This document shows positions 6,926 through 14,856 of a stretch of 16,433 nt of DNA, one piece after another. The position numbers and the translations under genes were made by a program. The stretch lies in NCBI GenBank assembly GCA_021648045.1, contig JAKITM010000046.1, forward strand, positions 1 through 16,433. The letters are read 5' to 3'. The stretch comes from Lysobacterales bacterium. Lineage in GTDB: Bacteria; Pseudomonadota; Gammaproteobacteria; Xanthomonadales; SZUA-36. The notes under the pieces are model-generated. The model did not search any database. It saw only the letters and a program-made list of their open reading frames with translations, and was not told where the DNA came from. Every line of letters starts with the position of its first letter. Within the stretch, counting starts at the first letter, position 1.

Positions 6926-8256
6926 GCATTCCATTGGCACTCAAAACATGGTCAACACTGAGTCGAAAACAGCAATTGGAATTATTACAACGCCCGACCA
7001 ACGCCACGAACGGTCGTAGGCAGTTAGTTACCGAAATTACTACTAAAGTTCGTACGAGCGGTGATCAAGCCCTTGCAGAGCTTACTTTAGAATTTGATCA
7101 AGTCTCTGCAGAATCTTTGTGTATTTCTGCAGCAGAAATCACTCAGGCGGCTGAATCAATTGATCGGCGGGTGTACCAAGCCATTGAAGATGCCGGCAAG
7201 CGCATTCGGTTATTTCATAGCGCCGATATGCCCGCAGATATAGAAGTCGAAACCGCGCCGGGTATCCGTTGTGAAGTCCGCTATAAACCCCTGAGTCCGG
7301 TTGGCTTGTATATACCCGGAGGTAGTGCACCGCTGGTTTCGAGCGTGTTGATGTTGGCATTACCGGCAAAACTTGCAGGCTGTGCTCAGGTGGTTATTTG
7401 CTCGCCGCCGGATGCAAACGGCAAGATAACTGCTGAGATCCTGGCCGCTGCCAGTTATGCTGGTGTCGATCAGGTTTTTTGTGTGGGTGGGGCACAGGCG
7501 ATTGCCGCCATGGCTTACGGCACTGAGAGCATTCCCCGTTGCAGTAAAATTTTTGGCCCCGGCAATGCCTGGGTAACCGAGGCTAAACAACAAGTATCAC
7601 AAGACCCACAAGGTGCCGCCATTGATATGCCTGCCGGACCATCTGAAGCATTGGTGATTGCTGATGAGCATGCACTGGCTGACAACGGTGCAGAATTTAT
7701 AGCCTGGGATTTACTCTCACAGGCAGAGCATGGGCCAGATTCTCAAGTGCTTTTGATTACCGATAGCCAAACGCTGGCGCTGGCGGTGATTGCTAAACTT
7801 GAAAGTCTGTTGGAAAAAACCCCTCGCGCCAAAATCCTTAAGCAGTCATTGCAATCTGCTCAGTTTATTCTGGTTGATAACCTCCAACAGGCGCTGGAAA
7901 TTTCTGAAGAATATGCGCCTGAACATCTTATTATTAACACCCGCAATCCGCGCGAACTGGCAAAACAAGTAAACAATGCGGGCTCAGTATTTATCGGCCG
8001 CTGGACCCCGGAATCCCTGGGTGACTACTGCTCCGGAACCAACCATGTATTGCCCACCTATGGCTGGGCGCGCTCGCATGGCGCCCTTGGTGTGAGTGAT
8101 TTTAAACGCCGTATGACCCTGCAAGAAGCCAGTCGTAGCGGCTTGCAATTAATTGGCCCCACAGCAGAAATACTGGCTGAAGTTGAAGGCCTGAACGCGC
8201 ATAAAATGGCCGTCACAAGCCGGCTCAGCATGATTGACAGCGCGGCAAAAAGATGA
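6922..8256 (+). CDS. hisD: Histidinol dehydrogenase (HisD)
   Basis: Carries out the last two steps of the pathway, NAD-dependent oxidation of L-histidinol via histidinal to L-histidine. 444 aa, slightly longer than E. coli HisD (434). Catalytic residues are visible: zinc ligands Gln267 and His270 in SQAEHG, Asp368 in GDYCSGTNH and His427 in GLNAHKMA; the general bases are Glu334-His335 in YAPEHL. The N-terminal Rossmann-like domain carries LYIPGGSAPLVSSVLM (about 129-144) and FGPGNAWV (211-218). It begins in an ATGA overlap with hisG and ends in an ATGA overlap with hisC. Nothing unusual is seen in the protein. Confidence 0.97.
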   Translation: MSIPLALKTWSTLSRKQQLELLQRPTNATNGRRQLVTEITTKVRTSGDQALAELTLEFDQVSAESLCISAAEITQAAESIDRRVYQAIEDAGKRIRLFHSADMPADIEVETAPGIRCEVRYKPLSPVGLYIPGGSAPLVSSVLMLALPAKLAGCAQVVICSPPDANGKITAEILAAASYAGVDQVFCVGGAQAIAAMAYGTESIPRCSKIFGPGNAWVTEAKQQVSQDPQGAAIDMPAGPSEALVIADEHALADNGAEFIAWDLLSQAEHGPDSQVLLITDSQTLALAVIAKLESLLEKTPRAKILKQSLQSAQFILVDNLQQALEISEEYAPEHLIINTRNPRELAKQVNNAGSVFIGRWTPESLGDYCSGTNHVLPTYGWARSHGALGVSDFKRRMTLQEASRSGLQLIGPTAEILAEVEGLNAHKMAVTSRLSMIDSAAKR

Positions 8257-9335
8257 GGTCGCAAATCAGTATCAGTAAGCTTGCGCGCCCGGAAATTGTG
8301 GCAATGAAGCCCTACTCTTCTGCCCGTAGCGAAGCACCAGGCGAGGGAGTGCTGCTGAATGCAAATGAATCTCCCTGGTCTTTGCTGCCAGACTCAAAAC
8401 TAAACCGTTACCCCGAGCCGCAACCACAACGATTGGTATCACGGTTGGCAAACCTCTATCAGGTTAATCGCAAACAACTGTTAGTGACCCGTGGTAGCGA
8501 CGAGGGCATCGACCTGCTAACACGAGTATTCTGTCGTGCCGGCGAAGATGCCATCTTGCAATGTACCCCAGCATTCGGCATGTATGCAATTGCTGCACAG
8601 ACCCAAGGTGTCGATGTGGTTTCGATTCCACGATTAGCTGCAGATAACTTCAGCATGGATGTCGACAAACTGTTGCTGACTTTAGCAAACGATACTCGGC
8701 TAAAATTAATTTTTCTAACTACTCCGAATAACCCAACAGGCGACTCGATTGATAAAGCAACTCTGCTAAAAATTCTTCAGTCCGTAAATGGCAGAGCACT
8801 GGTTGTAGTGGATGAAGCCTATGCTGAATTTTCAAACAAAGCCTCTTTTTGCCCTCTAGTTACTGAATACAATAACCTAGTGATACTGCGTACTTTATCG
8901 AAAGCCTGGGCCGGCGCCGGTTTGCGCTGCGGCACGGTAATAGCCCAGACCGAAGTTATTGATCTGCTCGGGCGCATCATTGCACCCTACCCGCTAGCAA
9001 GTCCGGTGGTTGAGTTAGCTGAGCGATTGTTAGACCCTGAAGTTCTGAGCCTACAACAACAGCAGCTACAAGCACTGGCAAACAATAAACAACGCTTATT
9101 TACGATACTAAAAGCACAGAACTATATCACTGACATCTGGCCCGGGGATGCTAATTTCATCCTCATACGCCTCGATGATGCCAGCGGCCTGATGCGCTAT
9201 TGCGGACAACAAAATATCATCTTGCGGGCTTTCAACAACGAGCCCTTATTACAGAACTGCATCCGTATATCGGTCGGCAGTAACAGCGACCTTGATAGCC
9301 TGGAAACTGTACTAAAAACATGGAAAACCACATGA
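8253..9335 (+). CDS. hisC: Histidinol-phosphate aminotransferase (HisC)
   Basis: PLP-dependent class I/II aminotransferase converting imidazole-acetol phosphate plus glutamate to histidinol phosphate. 360 aa. The substrate-binding N-terminus LLNANESPW (34-42) and NRYPEPQPQ (51-59) is typical of HisC. Asn160 in TTPNNPTG, Asp187 in VVDEAY and the Schiff-base lysine Lys217 in TLSKAWAGAGLRCG are in place. The C-terminal part DANFILIR and RISVG completes the fold. It overlaps hisD by 4 bp at its start and hisB by 4 bp at its end (ATGA at 9332-9335). The sequence is of the gammaproteobacterial, E. coli-like type rather than the HisC2/HisH type found beside aromatic genes. Confidence 0.96.
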   Translation: MRSQISISKLARPEIVAMKPYSSARSEAPGEGVLLNANESPWSLLPDSKLNRYPEPQPQRLVSRLANLYQVNRKQLLVTRGSDEGIDLLTRVFCRAGEDAILQCTPAFGMYAIAAQTQGVDVVSIPRLAADNFSMDVDKLLLTLANDTRLKLIFLTTPNNPTGDSIDKATLLKILQSVNGRALVVVDEAYAEFSNKASFCPLVTEYNNLVILRTLSKAWAGAGLRCGTVIAQTEVIDLLGRIIAPYPLASPVVELAERLLDPEVLSLQQQQLQALANNKQRLFTILKAQNYITDIWPGDANFILIRLDDASGLMRYCGQQNIILRAFNNEPLLQNCIRISVGSNSDLDSLETVLKTWKTT

Positions 9336-10417
9336 ACCAACGAAAACGCAGAATTCTTTTTATAGACCGGGATGGTACCTTAATCACAGAGCCGGCAGAC
9401 AAACAGATCGACAGTCTGGAAAAGCTGGAGTTGTTTGACGGCGTTATTCCGGCACTGCTACAACTACAGCAAGCGGGTTATGAACTGGTTATTGTCAGCA
9501 ACCAGGATGGCATGGGAACTGATGCCTATCCACAACAAGATTTTGATATCCCGCATCAAAAAATGCACAATCTATTCCGTTCTCAGGGAATTACATTTGC
9601 GGCTGAACATATCGACCCTCACTTCGAGCATGAAAATTCCCCCAACCGTAAACCGGGCATTGGCATGTTGCTAGACTACCTTAAATCTGGTGATCTTGAC
9701 CTCAACGATAGTTGGGTTATCGGTGACCGGCAAACCGATCTGCAATTGGCAGAAAATATGGGAATAGATGGGCTATTAATTGGTGACGGCAGCGATAGCA
9801 ACAGCCTCAACTGGGCGAATATCTGCCATCTACTAATCAACAAGCCGCGACAGGCAGAAACCCGCCGCAACACCAATGAAACAGAAATCGAAGTCAAAGT
9901 AGATCTAGATGCCAGCGGTGGCAGCAAAATAAACACCGGCATCGGGTTTTTCGACCATATGTTGGATCAATTAGCCAGTCACGGGGACTTTCAGTTGCAA
10001 CTCCACTGCCGTGGCGACCTTGAAATTGATGAGCATCACACGGTTGAAGATTGCGCTTTGGCACTTGGACAAACACTCAATCAGGCTTTAAGTGATCGCC
10101 GGGGTATTGGGCGTTATGGTTTTTCACTGCCGATGGATGAGTCACTGGCAGAGGTATCCATAGACCTTTCGGGACGACCGGCGATTGTTTTTAAAGCTGC
10201 GTTCCCGCGTGATCAAGTGGGTGAGTTTTCCACCGAAATGATAAAACACTTTTTTGCCTCACTCAGCCAATCGCTGGGGGCTGCCATTCATATTAAGGTG
10301 AGTGGCGAAAACACCCACCACATGATCGAAGCCATCTTCAAAGGTGTCGGTCGGGCATTGCGCCCCGCACTAGCAAAACAGGGCTTTGAAATGCCAAGCA
10401 CCAAAGGAATTTTGTAA
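9332..10417 (+). CDS. hisB: Bifunctional histidinol-phosphatase / imidazoleglycerol-phosphate dehydratase (HisB)
   Basis: 361 aa from the ATG at 9332. The HAD-type phosphatase domain (about 1-165) removes phosphate from histidinol-P; the IGPD domain (about 170-361) dehydrates imidazoleglycerol-P. HAD motif I is FIDRDGT with Asp12 and Asp14; motif II is VSNQDG; the conserved Lys is in RKPG; motif III is VIGDRQTDLQLAENMGI. IGPD metal-binding motifs: FFDHMLDQ, DEHHTVED, STEMIKHFF and ENTHHMIEAIFK. Oddity: the zinc-binding loop that in E. coli reads CPH...CDC before RKP is DPH...SPN here, so all three cysteines are gone and only the His remains. The start at 9332 is preferred over the ATG at 9320 because it forms an ATGA overlap with hisC, has a GGAAA ribosome site 5-9 bp upstream, and fits the family N-terminus. 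The domain fusion is typical of gammaproteobacteria. Confidence 0.95.
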   Translation: MNQRKRRILFIDRDGTLITEPADKQIDSLEKLELFDGVIPALLQLQQAGYELVIVSNQDGMGTDAYPQQDFDIPHQKMHNLFRSQGITFAAEHIDPHFEHENSPNRKPGIGMLLDYLKSGDLDLNDSWVIGDRQTDLQLAENMGIDGLLIGDGSDSNSLNWANICHLLINKPRQAETRRNTNETEIEVKVDLDASGGSKINTGIGFFDHMLDQLASHGDFQLQLHCRGDLEIDEHHTVEDCALALGQTLNQALSDRRGIGRYGFSLPMDESLAEVSIDLSGRPAIVFKAAFPRDQVGEFSTEMIKHFFASLSQSLGAAIHIKVSGENTHHMIEAIFKGVGRALRPALAKQGFEMPSTKGIL

Positions 10418-11028
10418 TGACTATTGCTGTAGTCGATAGTGGTGGCGCAAATATCGCATCAATCCTGCATGCCTTGCGAAGACTAGGTGTAGAGCCTGTT
10501 TTTACGGCCGATCCGCAGGTTATTAAGGCTGCAGATCGGGTTATTCTTCCCGGTGTTGGTGCCGCAGGTTGTGCGATGCAAACCCTGAATAAGCATAAAC
10601 TAAGCAATGTAATTCGCGAACTAAAACAACCCGTGCTAGGTATCTGTTTGGGAATGCAATTGCTTTTTCAATCCTCTGAGGAAAATGATACTGAACTATT
10701 GGGCATTATCCCCGCCCGCCTGACCCGACTAAAGAAACAGCCGGGATTGCGGATCCCACATATGGGCTGGAACACTATTGATTACCTTCGCCCTGACCCA
10801 TTTAGTGATACATTTAGCGATGATCTCAAGCAAAAATGGTTTTATTTTGTGCATTCTTACGCCGCCCCCGTGGGTAAATGGACACTGGCCAGTAGCAATC
10901 ATGGTCAGCCATTCAGCGCACTGGTCAGGCAAGATAATTTCTATGGTGCACAATTCCACCCGGAACGCTCCGCAAAGGCGGGTGCAAGCTTATTAAAAAG
11001 CTTTATGGAGCTAAAAACATGCAAATAA
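10417..11028 (+). CDS. hisH: Imidazole glycerol phosphate synthase, glutaminase subunit (HisH)
   Basis: Class I glutamine amidotransferase that feeds ammonia to HisF. 203 aa. The catalytic triad is visible: Cys77 in GICLGMQLLF, His181 and Glu183 in AQFHPERS. The oxyanion-strand motif is ILPGVGAAG (43-51), and IPHMGWNT (113-120) is the HisF-facing motif. The start shares one base with the hisB stop (TAATG). The 3' end overlaps hisA by 10 bp, so HisH's last residues (TCK) are read across the hisA start codon. It works as a 1:1 heterodimer with HisF, encoded two genes downstream. Confidence 0.97.
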   Translation: MTIAVVDSGGANIASILHALRRLGVEPVFTADPQVIKAADRVILPGVGAAGCAMQTLNKHKLSNVIRELKQPVLGICLGMQLLFQSSEENDTELLGIIPARLTRLKKQPGLRIPHMGWNTIDYLRPDPFSDTFSDDLKQKWFYFVHSYAAPVGKWTLASSNHGQPFSALVRQDNFYGAQFHPERSAKAGASLLKSFMELKTCK

Positions 11029-11753
11029 TTCCTGCTATTGACCTGCTCGACGGGCAATGTGTTCGCCTACGCTACGGCGATTTCAATCAATGCACCGTAT
11101 ATCCGGATTCACCCCTTAAGCTGGCCATAGATTACGCCAATGCCGGCGCTGAATGGCTACATATTGTTGATTTGGAAGCCTCCCGCGACGGTGATGCCGC
11201 CGATAGCACAGCACTATTTAAATTGATGAAATCACTTACCCAAAAAGTCCAGACCGGTGGTGGAGTTCGCGATAGCGAGGACATACAAAAACGCCTTGAT
11301 GGTGGTGCCAACCGAGTCATTGTTGGCACAGTATGTGCTACCCAGCCACAGCGTTTTATCCGCTGGCTGGAAAAATTCGGCAGCGAGTCGTTGGTTGCCG
11401 GGCTGGATATCAGCTTTGATGACAACGGAACCCCTTGGCCCCGTAGTCATGGCTGGACTGAAGGCAGTGAGCAAAACTTATGGGAACTACTCGATCTGTA
11501 TTCAGAAAACGGGCTAAAACATCTTTTATGTACTGATATTGGACGGGATGGCGCCATGCAAGGACCCAATACAGCACTGTATTCTCAAATCGCAAATCGT
11601 TATCCGGGGCTTGTGGTGCAGGCATCAGGCGGTGTTTCCGCTTTGCGCGACCTCAGCGACTTAAAACAAACTGGCGCGGCTTACGCGATTACCGGCAAAG
11701 CACTTCTGGAAGGCGCATTTAGCCTGAATGAAGCCCTAGATGTCCTCGCATGA
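11019..11753 (+). CDS. hisA: ProFAR isomerase (HisA)
   Basis: (beta-alpha)8-barrel enzyme that performs an Amadori rearrangement of ProFAR to PRFAR. 244 aa (E. coli 245). Catalytic Asp8 is in PAIDLLDG and Asp130 in AGLDIS. Phosphate-binding loops are TGGGVRD (79-85) with VIVGT (100-104) and ASGGVS with ITGKALLEG near the C-terminus. The half-barrel repeat shared with HisF is clear. The gene starts inside the end of hisH and its stop overlaps the upstream candidate hisF ATG (11750-11753). Nothing irregular is seen. Confidence 0.97.
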   Translation: MQIIPAIDLLDGQCVRLRYGDFNQCTVYPDSPLKLAIDYANAGAEWLHIVDLEASRDGDAADSTALFKLMKSLTQKVQTGGGVRDSEDIQKRLDGGANRVIVGTVCATQPQRFIRWLEKFGSESLVAGLDISFDDNGTPWPRSHGWTEGSEQNLWELLDLYSENGLKHLLCTDIGRDGAMQGPNTALYSQIANRYPGLVVQASGGVSALRDLSDLKQTGAAYAITGKALLEGAFSLNEALDVLA

Positions 11754-11767
11754 GTCAGATAGGGAAA

Positions 11768-12547
11768 ATGAACCACAATCTTGCCCGCAGGATTGTGCCC
11801 TGTTTAGATGTCCGTGACGGCCAGGTGGTAAAAGGCATGCAGTTTCGTAACCATGTGGTTATCGGCGATATTATCGAGCTGGCGGCAAGCTACCGCGACC
11901 AAGGTGCCGATGAACTGGTGTTTTACGACATTACCGCCAGCCCGGAAGGCCGGCGGGTGGATACCGACTGGGTACGCCGGGTAGCTGAAATCATCGACAT
12001 TCCTTTTTGTGTTGCCGGTGGTATACGCAGCGTAGCGGATGCCGCCGAAGTGCTTGCTCAAGGCGCTGATAAAATATCCATTAACACCCCAGCACTGGAA
12101 CGCCCCGATTTAATCAATCAACTGGTCACGGCTTTCGGCAGCCAGTGCGTGGTCATTGGTGTGGATTCGATCGCCACCGATGGGCAATATACCGTGCGTT
12201 CACATACCGGCACCCCGGATGCCATGCGCTCACCCGGAAGAAAAACTATGGGCTGGCTGGCAGAAGTTGTTGATCGTGGTGCCGGTGAAGTGGTACTCAA
12301 TTGCATGTCGGCGGATGGTACCCGTGCCGGTTATGATCTAGAACAACTAACAGCCGCCCGCGATATTTTACCGATTCCATTAGTCGCTTCTGGTGGTGCA
12401 GGCTCGGTCGATCATTTTATTGATGTGTTTCAACAGGCCGATGTGGATGCCGCCCTTGCTGCAAGCGTATTCCATTCCGGGCAAATCCCGGTACCCGAAC
12501 TTAAAAACCAGCTGGCTGCTGCCGGCATTGAGGTAAGACCATGTTAA
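11768..12547 (+). CDS. hisF: Imidazole glycerol phosphate synthase, cyclase subunit (HisF)
   Basis: (beta-alpha)8-barrel cyclase that turns PRFAR and HisH-derived ammonia into IGP and AICAR. 259 aa from the ATG at 11768. Catalytic aspartates are Asp14 in PCLDVRDG and Asp133 in VIGVDS. Other marks are CVAGGIRS, ADKISINTPAL, GAGEVVLNCM and ASGGAGSVDHF, with an ammonia-tunnel N-terminal ARRIVPCLD. Two starts are possible. The ATG at 11750 gives six more residues and an ATGA overlap with hisA. The ATG at 11768 is preceded by AGGGA at a good distance and matches the usual short HisF N-terminus. I chose 11768; the upstream ATG may serve coupling. The 3' end overlaps hisI by 7 bp. Confidence 0.93.
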   Translation: MNHNLARRIVPCLDVRDGQVVKGMQFRNHVVIGDIIELAASYRDQGADELVFYDITASPEGRRVDTDWVRRVAEIIDIPFCVAGGIRSVADAAEVLAQGADKISINTPALERPDLINQLVTAFGSQCVVIGVDSIATDGQYTVRSHTGTPDAMRSPGRKTMGWLAEVVDRGAGEVVLNCMSADGTRAGYDLEQLTAARDILPIPLVASGGAGSVDHFIDVFQQADVDAALAASVFHSGQIPVPELKNQLAAAGIEVRPC

Positions 12548-13170
12548 TTGCAAAGCCCGAAGATATTGATAGCCTAGATTGGGAAAAAATGCAACAGTTG
12601 ATCCCGGCTATTGTTCAGGACAGCTTTGATGGTCGCGTACTAATGCAGGGATATATGAACCCAGCCGCATTAAAACACAGCCTAGATAGCAAAGAAGTCA
12701 CCTTTTGGAGCCGTAGCCAACAAGCGTTATGGACCAAAGGAGAGACTTCAGGCAATTACCTCAACTTGAAATCAATACATTCAGATTGTGATAATGACTG
12801 CCTGTTAATTCTGGCAGAACCCGCAGGCCCAACTTGCCATACCGGGGCTGAAACCTGCTTTGACAGCAGTGCCAATAACACAGCAGATATCGCATTTATA
12901 GCCACCCTGGAAAACCTAATTGCAACCCGCAAAAAAGAAATGCCTGCAGGCAGCTATACCACTGAGCTGTTCAATTCAGGAATCAAACGCATCGCCCAAA
13001 AAGTCGGCGAAGAAGGTGTCGAAACCAGCCTTGCTGCAGTTGCTGGTGATGATGAAGAGTTGTTGAATGAATCAGCTGATCTAGTGTTTCATCTTCTAGT
13101 GCTACTGCAAGCACGCGGATTGACGCTTAAGAAAACTATTGCAGTATTAAAATCCCGCCATCAATTATAA
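12541..13170 (+). CDS. hisI: Bifunctional phosphoribosyl-AMP cyclohydrolase / phosphoribosyl-ATP pyrophosphatase (HisIE)
   Basis: Performs steps 2 and 3 of the pathway. 209 aa: HisI cyclohydrolase domain (about 1-112), then HisE pyrophosphatase domain (about 117-209). HisI marks: VLMQGYMN (33-40), TFWSRSQQALWTKGETSGN (54-72) and the metal-binding HSDCDNDCLL (Asp82, Asp84, Asp86 for Mg; Cys83, Cys99 and nearby Cys/His for Zn) with GPTCHTG. HisE mark: KVGEEGVETSLAA plus DDEELLNESADLVFHLLVLL, the MazG-like acidic metal site. It is the last gene of the operon and overlaps hisF by 7 bp. The HisIE fusion and terminal position are as in E. coli. Confidence 0.96.
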   Translation: MLIAKPEDIDSLDWEKMQQLIPAIVQDSFDGRVLMQGYMNPAALKHSLDSKEVTFWSRSQQALWTKGETSGNYLNLKSIHSDCDNDCLLILAEPAGPTCHTGAETCFDSSANNTADIAFIATLENLIATRKKEMPAGSYTTELFNSGIKRIAQKVGEEGVETSLAAVAGDDEELLNESADLVFHLLVLLQARGLTLKKTIAVLKSRHQL

Positions 13171-13245
13171 CTCATCCCATACTTTCTAATAAATAGCCCC
13201 ATACAGAGACTCTTGGGTTTAATTGATACTTTTATGACAGCACGC

Positions 13246-13264
13246 AGCAGAGCTGTTCTCTGCT
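13246..13264. terminator. Hairpin between convergent his operon and acyl-CoA synthetase gene
   Basis: Perfect 7-bp stem AGCAGAG/CTCTGCT with a 5-nt loop (CTGTT), overlapping the stop codon of the minus-strand gene. Neither strand has a proper T-run after the stem, so this is not a classical intrinsic terminator. It may protect 3' ends or act with Rho for both convergent transcripts. A weaker CCCA/TGGG pair surrounds 13197-13217. Confidence 0.35.
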
Positions 13265-14846
13265 ACAAGCTACTAATTTCCTGCTTGAGAGCAACCTTGT
13301 TGACCTTGCCAGTAGCCAGCAGCGGCAGCGAGGAGCGCAACATAAATTTCTTCGGCACTTTGAAATTGACCAAGTGCTGCTTGCACCAATCAAGTAACTC
13401 TTGTTCTGTTACCTGAGTACCTGGCTGACGCATAATGAAAGCCCACCCCACTTCTTGGTAAAGATCATCCGGCACCCCAATCACGGCTGCAAAGAGTACG
13501 CCCGCCTGACTTTCCAACACTTCTTCCACTTCCCTCGGGAACACATTTTCACCACCGGTCTTGTACATTTCCGACTTCCGCCCGCTTATAAAAATGTAGC
13601 CACGCTCATCCTTATAAGCCATGTCACTGGTGTAAAACCAGCCCTCATCATCAAGCACCTGCGCTGTTTCCGCTGGTTTGTTTAGGTACTCCTTAAACAT
13701 AAACGCCCCGCGCACTGCAATTTCACCAACCTCGCCTTCCGGTAACTCTTGGCGAGTTTCGTCAACAATTCTCAATTCAAAAGGTTTAGCAATTTTGCCG
13801 GCCGAATTAACTAAGGTCACTAGATCAGTATCGGCCTCAGTATAGGTGATAAAACCACAGACCTCTGTACTGCCATATCCAGTAATAAGCGTGGCCCCGG
13901 TTTTTGCGCAAATGCCTGCCAACACATCAACCAGCACCTTCGGCGCTGCCGCACCTGCCCAAACAAAATGCTCAATGCTACTGAAATCTGTTTGCTTAAA
14001 TTGCGGCTGTTGCATTTGCAGCAGAAACATAACCGGCACCTGGCCTAGCAGGGTGATCTTTTCCTGCTCAATCATTTGCAGGGATTCAAGCGGATGAAAA
14101 CTTTCCATCATTACATTGCAACCACCCGCCATAATAGCGGCAAAACCTATCTCTACATCGGCAGCCACATGGTTGATCGGAAAATGCAGCAGCGCTCGTG
14201 ACTGCTTATGCAAGCAAAATACTTGGGCTTCCACCTTAATGTTTTCAATGATGCTTGCATGTGTGTGGACAACACCTTTGGGTCGCCCGGTAGAGCCCGA
14301 TGTATACATCAGCAGAGCACTGTCATCAGCTCCTCCCTGCGCTTGCCTTTCTTCCAGTTGGCCCAGAAAAGTTTCGCGGGGGCGGTTTACAAACTCCGAA
14401 AAACACTCTGTCTCGGGAAAGGCTTCACCGATTATAAGAACCTTGCTGATAAACGGGAATTCGGTCATTAGGCTGCTGATGTCTTGCGCTAAATCCTTGT
14501 CCATGAATGAACGCACTGCAATCAGCACCTTCGGCTTGCAGTCACCTATCTGGTAGCGTAGTTCATCGAGGGTGAATTTTGGATTCAAGCCCAGCCAGGC
14601 CGCACCCACTTTGTTGGCTGCCATATATGTGCTAAGAAATTCAGTGCGCGCCATGGATAGAAAAGCAACCCGGTCCCCTCTTTGCAGTCCAATATCCAGA
14701 AATGCCAAGGCGATGGCATCTATGTCAGACTTGAATGCCTTCCAGCTTACGCGCTCATCTGCAAACACTACTGCCTCGGCTGTGGGTGTCTCGTCTGCCC
14801 ATTTATCGATATAGTGCCAAGTTTGATCCAATGCTTTCCAACTCAT
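13263..14846 (-). CDS. AMP-forming acyl-CoA synthetase / ligase (ANL superfamily)
   Basis: Activates a carboxylic acid to acyl-CoA via acyl-AMP. 527 aa from the ATG at 14846. ANL motifs in order: phosphate loop YTSGSTGRPKG (181-191), A5 GYGSTE (323-328), A7/A8 GWFYTSDMA...GRKSEMYKTGGENVFPREVE (402-440) and A10 ATGKVNK with catalytic Lys514. The N-terminus (HYIDKWADETP) and general look are those of fatty-acyl or aryl-CoA ligases such as long-chain or cyclohexanecarboxylate/4-coumarate-type enzymes; the substrate cannot be told from motifs. An ATG 12 codons upstream (14882) was not chosen: it lies inside the preceding gene, whereas 14846 has GAGGA 8 bp upstream. It follows the MaoC-like gene by 10 bp, so both are probably one operon acting on the same acyl chain, perhaps degradation of an unusual fatty, aromatic or terpenoid acid. 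Confidence 0.88.
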   Translation of the reverse strand: MSWKALDQTWHYIDKWADETPTAEAVVFADERVSWKAFKSDIDAIALAFLDIGLQRGDRVAFLSMARTEFLSTYMAANKVGAAWLGLNPKFTLDELRYQIGDCKPKVLIAVRSFMDKDLAQDISSLMTEFPFISKVLIIGEAFPETECFSEFVNRPRETFLGQLEERQAQGGADDSALLMYTSGSTGRPKGVVHTHASIIENIKVEAQVFCLHKQSRALLHFPINHVAADVEIGFAAIMAGGCNVMMESFHPLESLQMIEQEKITLLGQVPVMFLLQMQQPQFKQTDFSSIEHFVWAGAAAPKVLVDVLAGICAKTGATLITGYGSTEVCGFITYTEADTDLVTLVNSAGKIAKPFELRIVDETRQELPEGEVGEIAVRGAFMFKEYLNKPAETAQVLDDEGWFYTSDMAYKDERGYIFISGRKSEMYKTGGENVFPREVEEVLESQAGVLFAAVIGVPDDLYQEVGWAFIMRQPGTQVTEQELLDWCKQHLVNFKVPKKFMLRSSLPLLATGKVNKVALKQEISSL

Positions 14847-14856
14847 AGTTTGTTCC

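Noticed and set aside
9320..9331. Upstream ATG for hisB
   Set aside because: The ATG at 9332 forms the ATGA overlap typical of this operon, has GGAAA upstream, and gives the usual HisB N-terminus.
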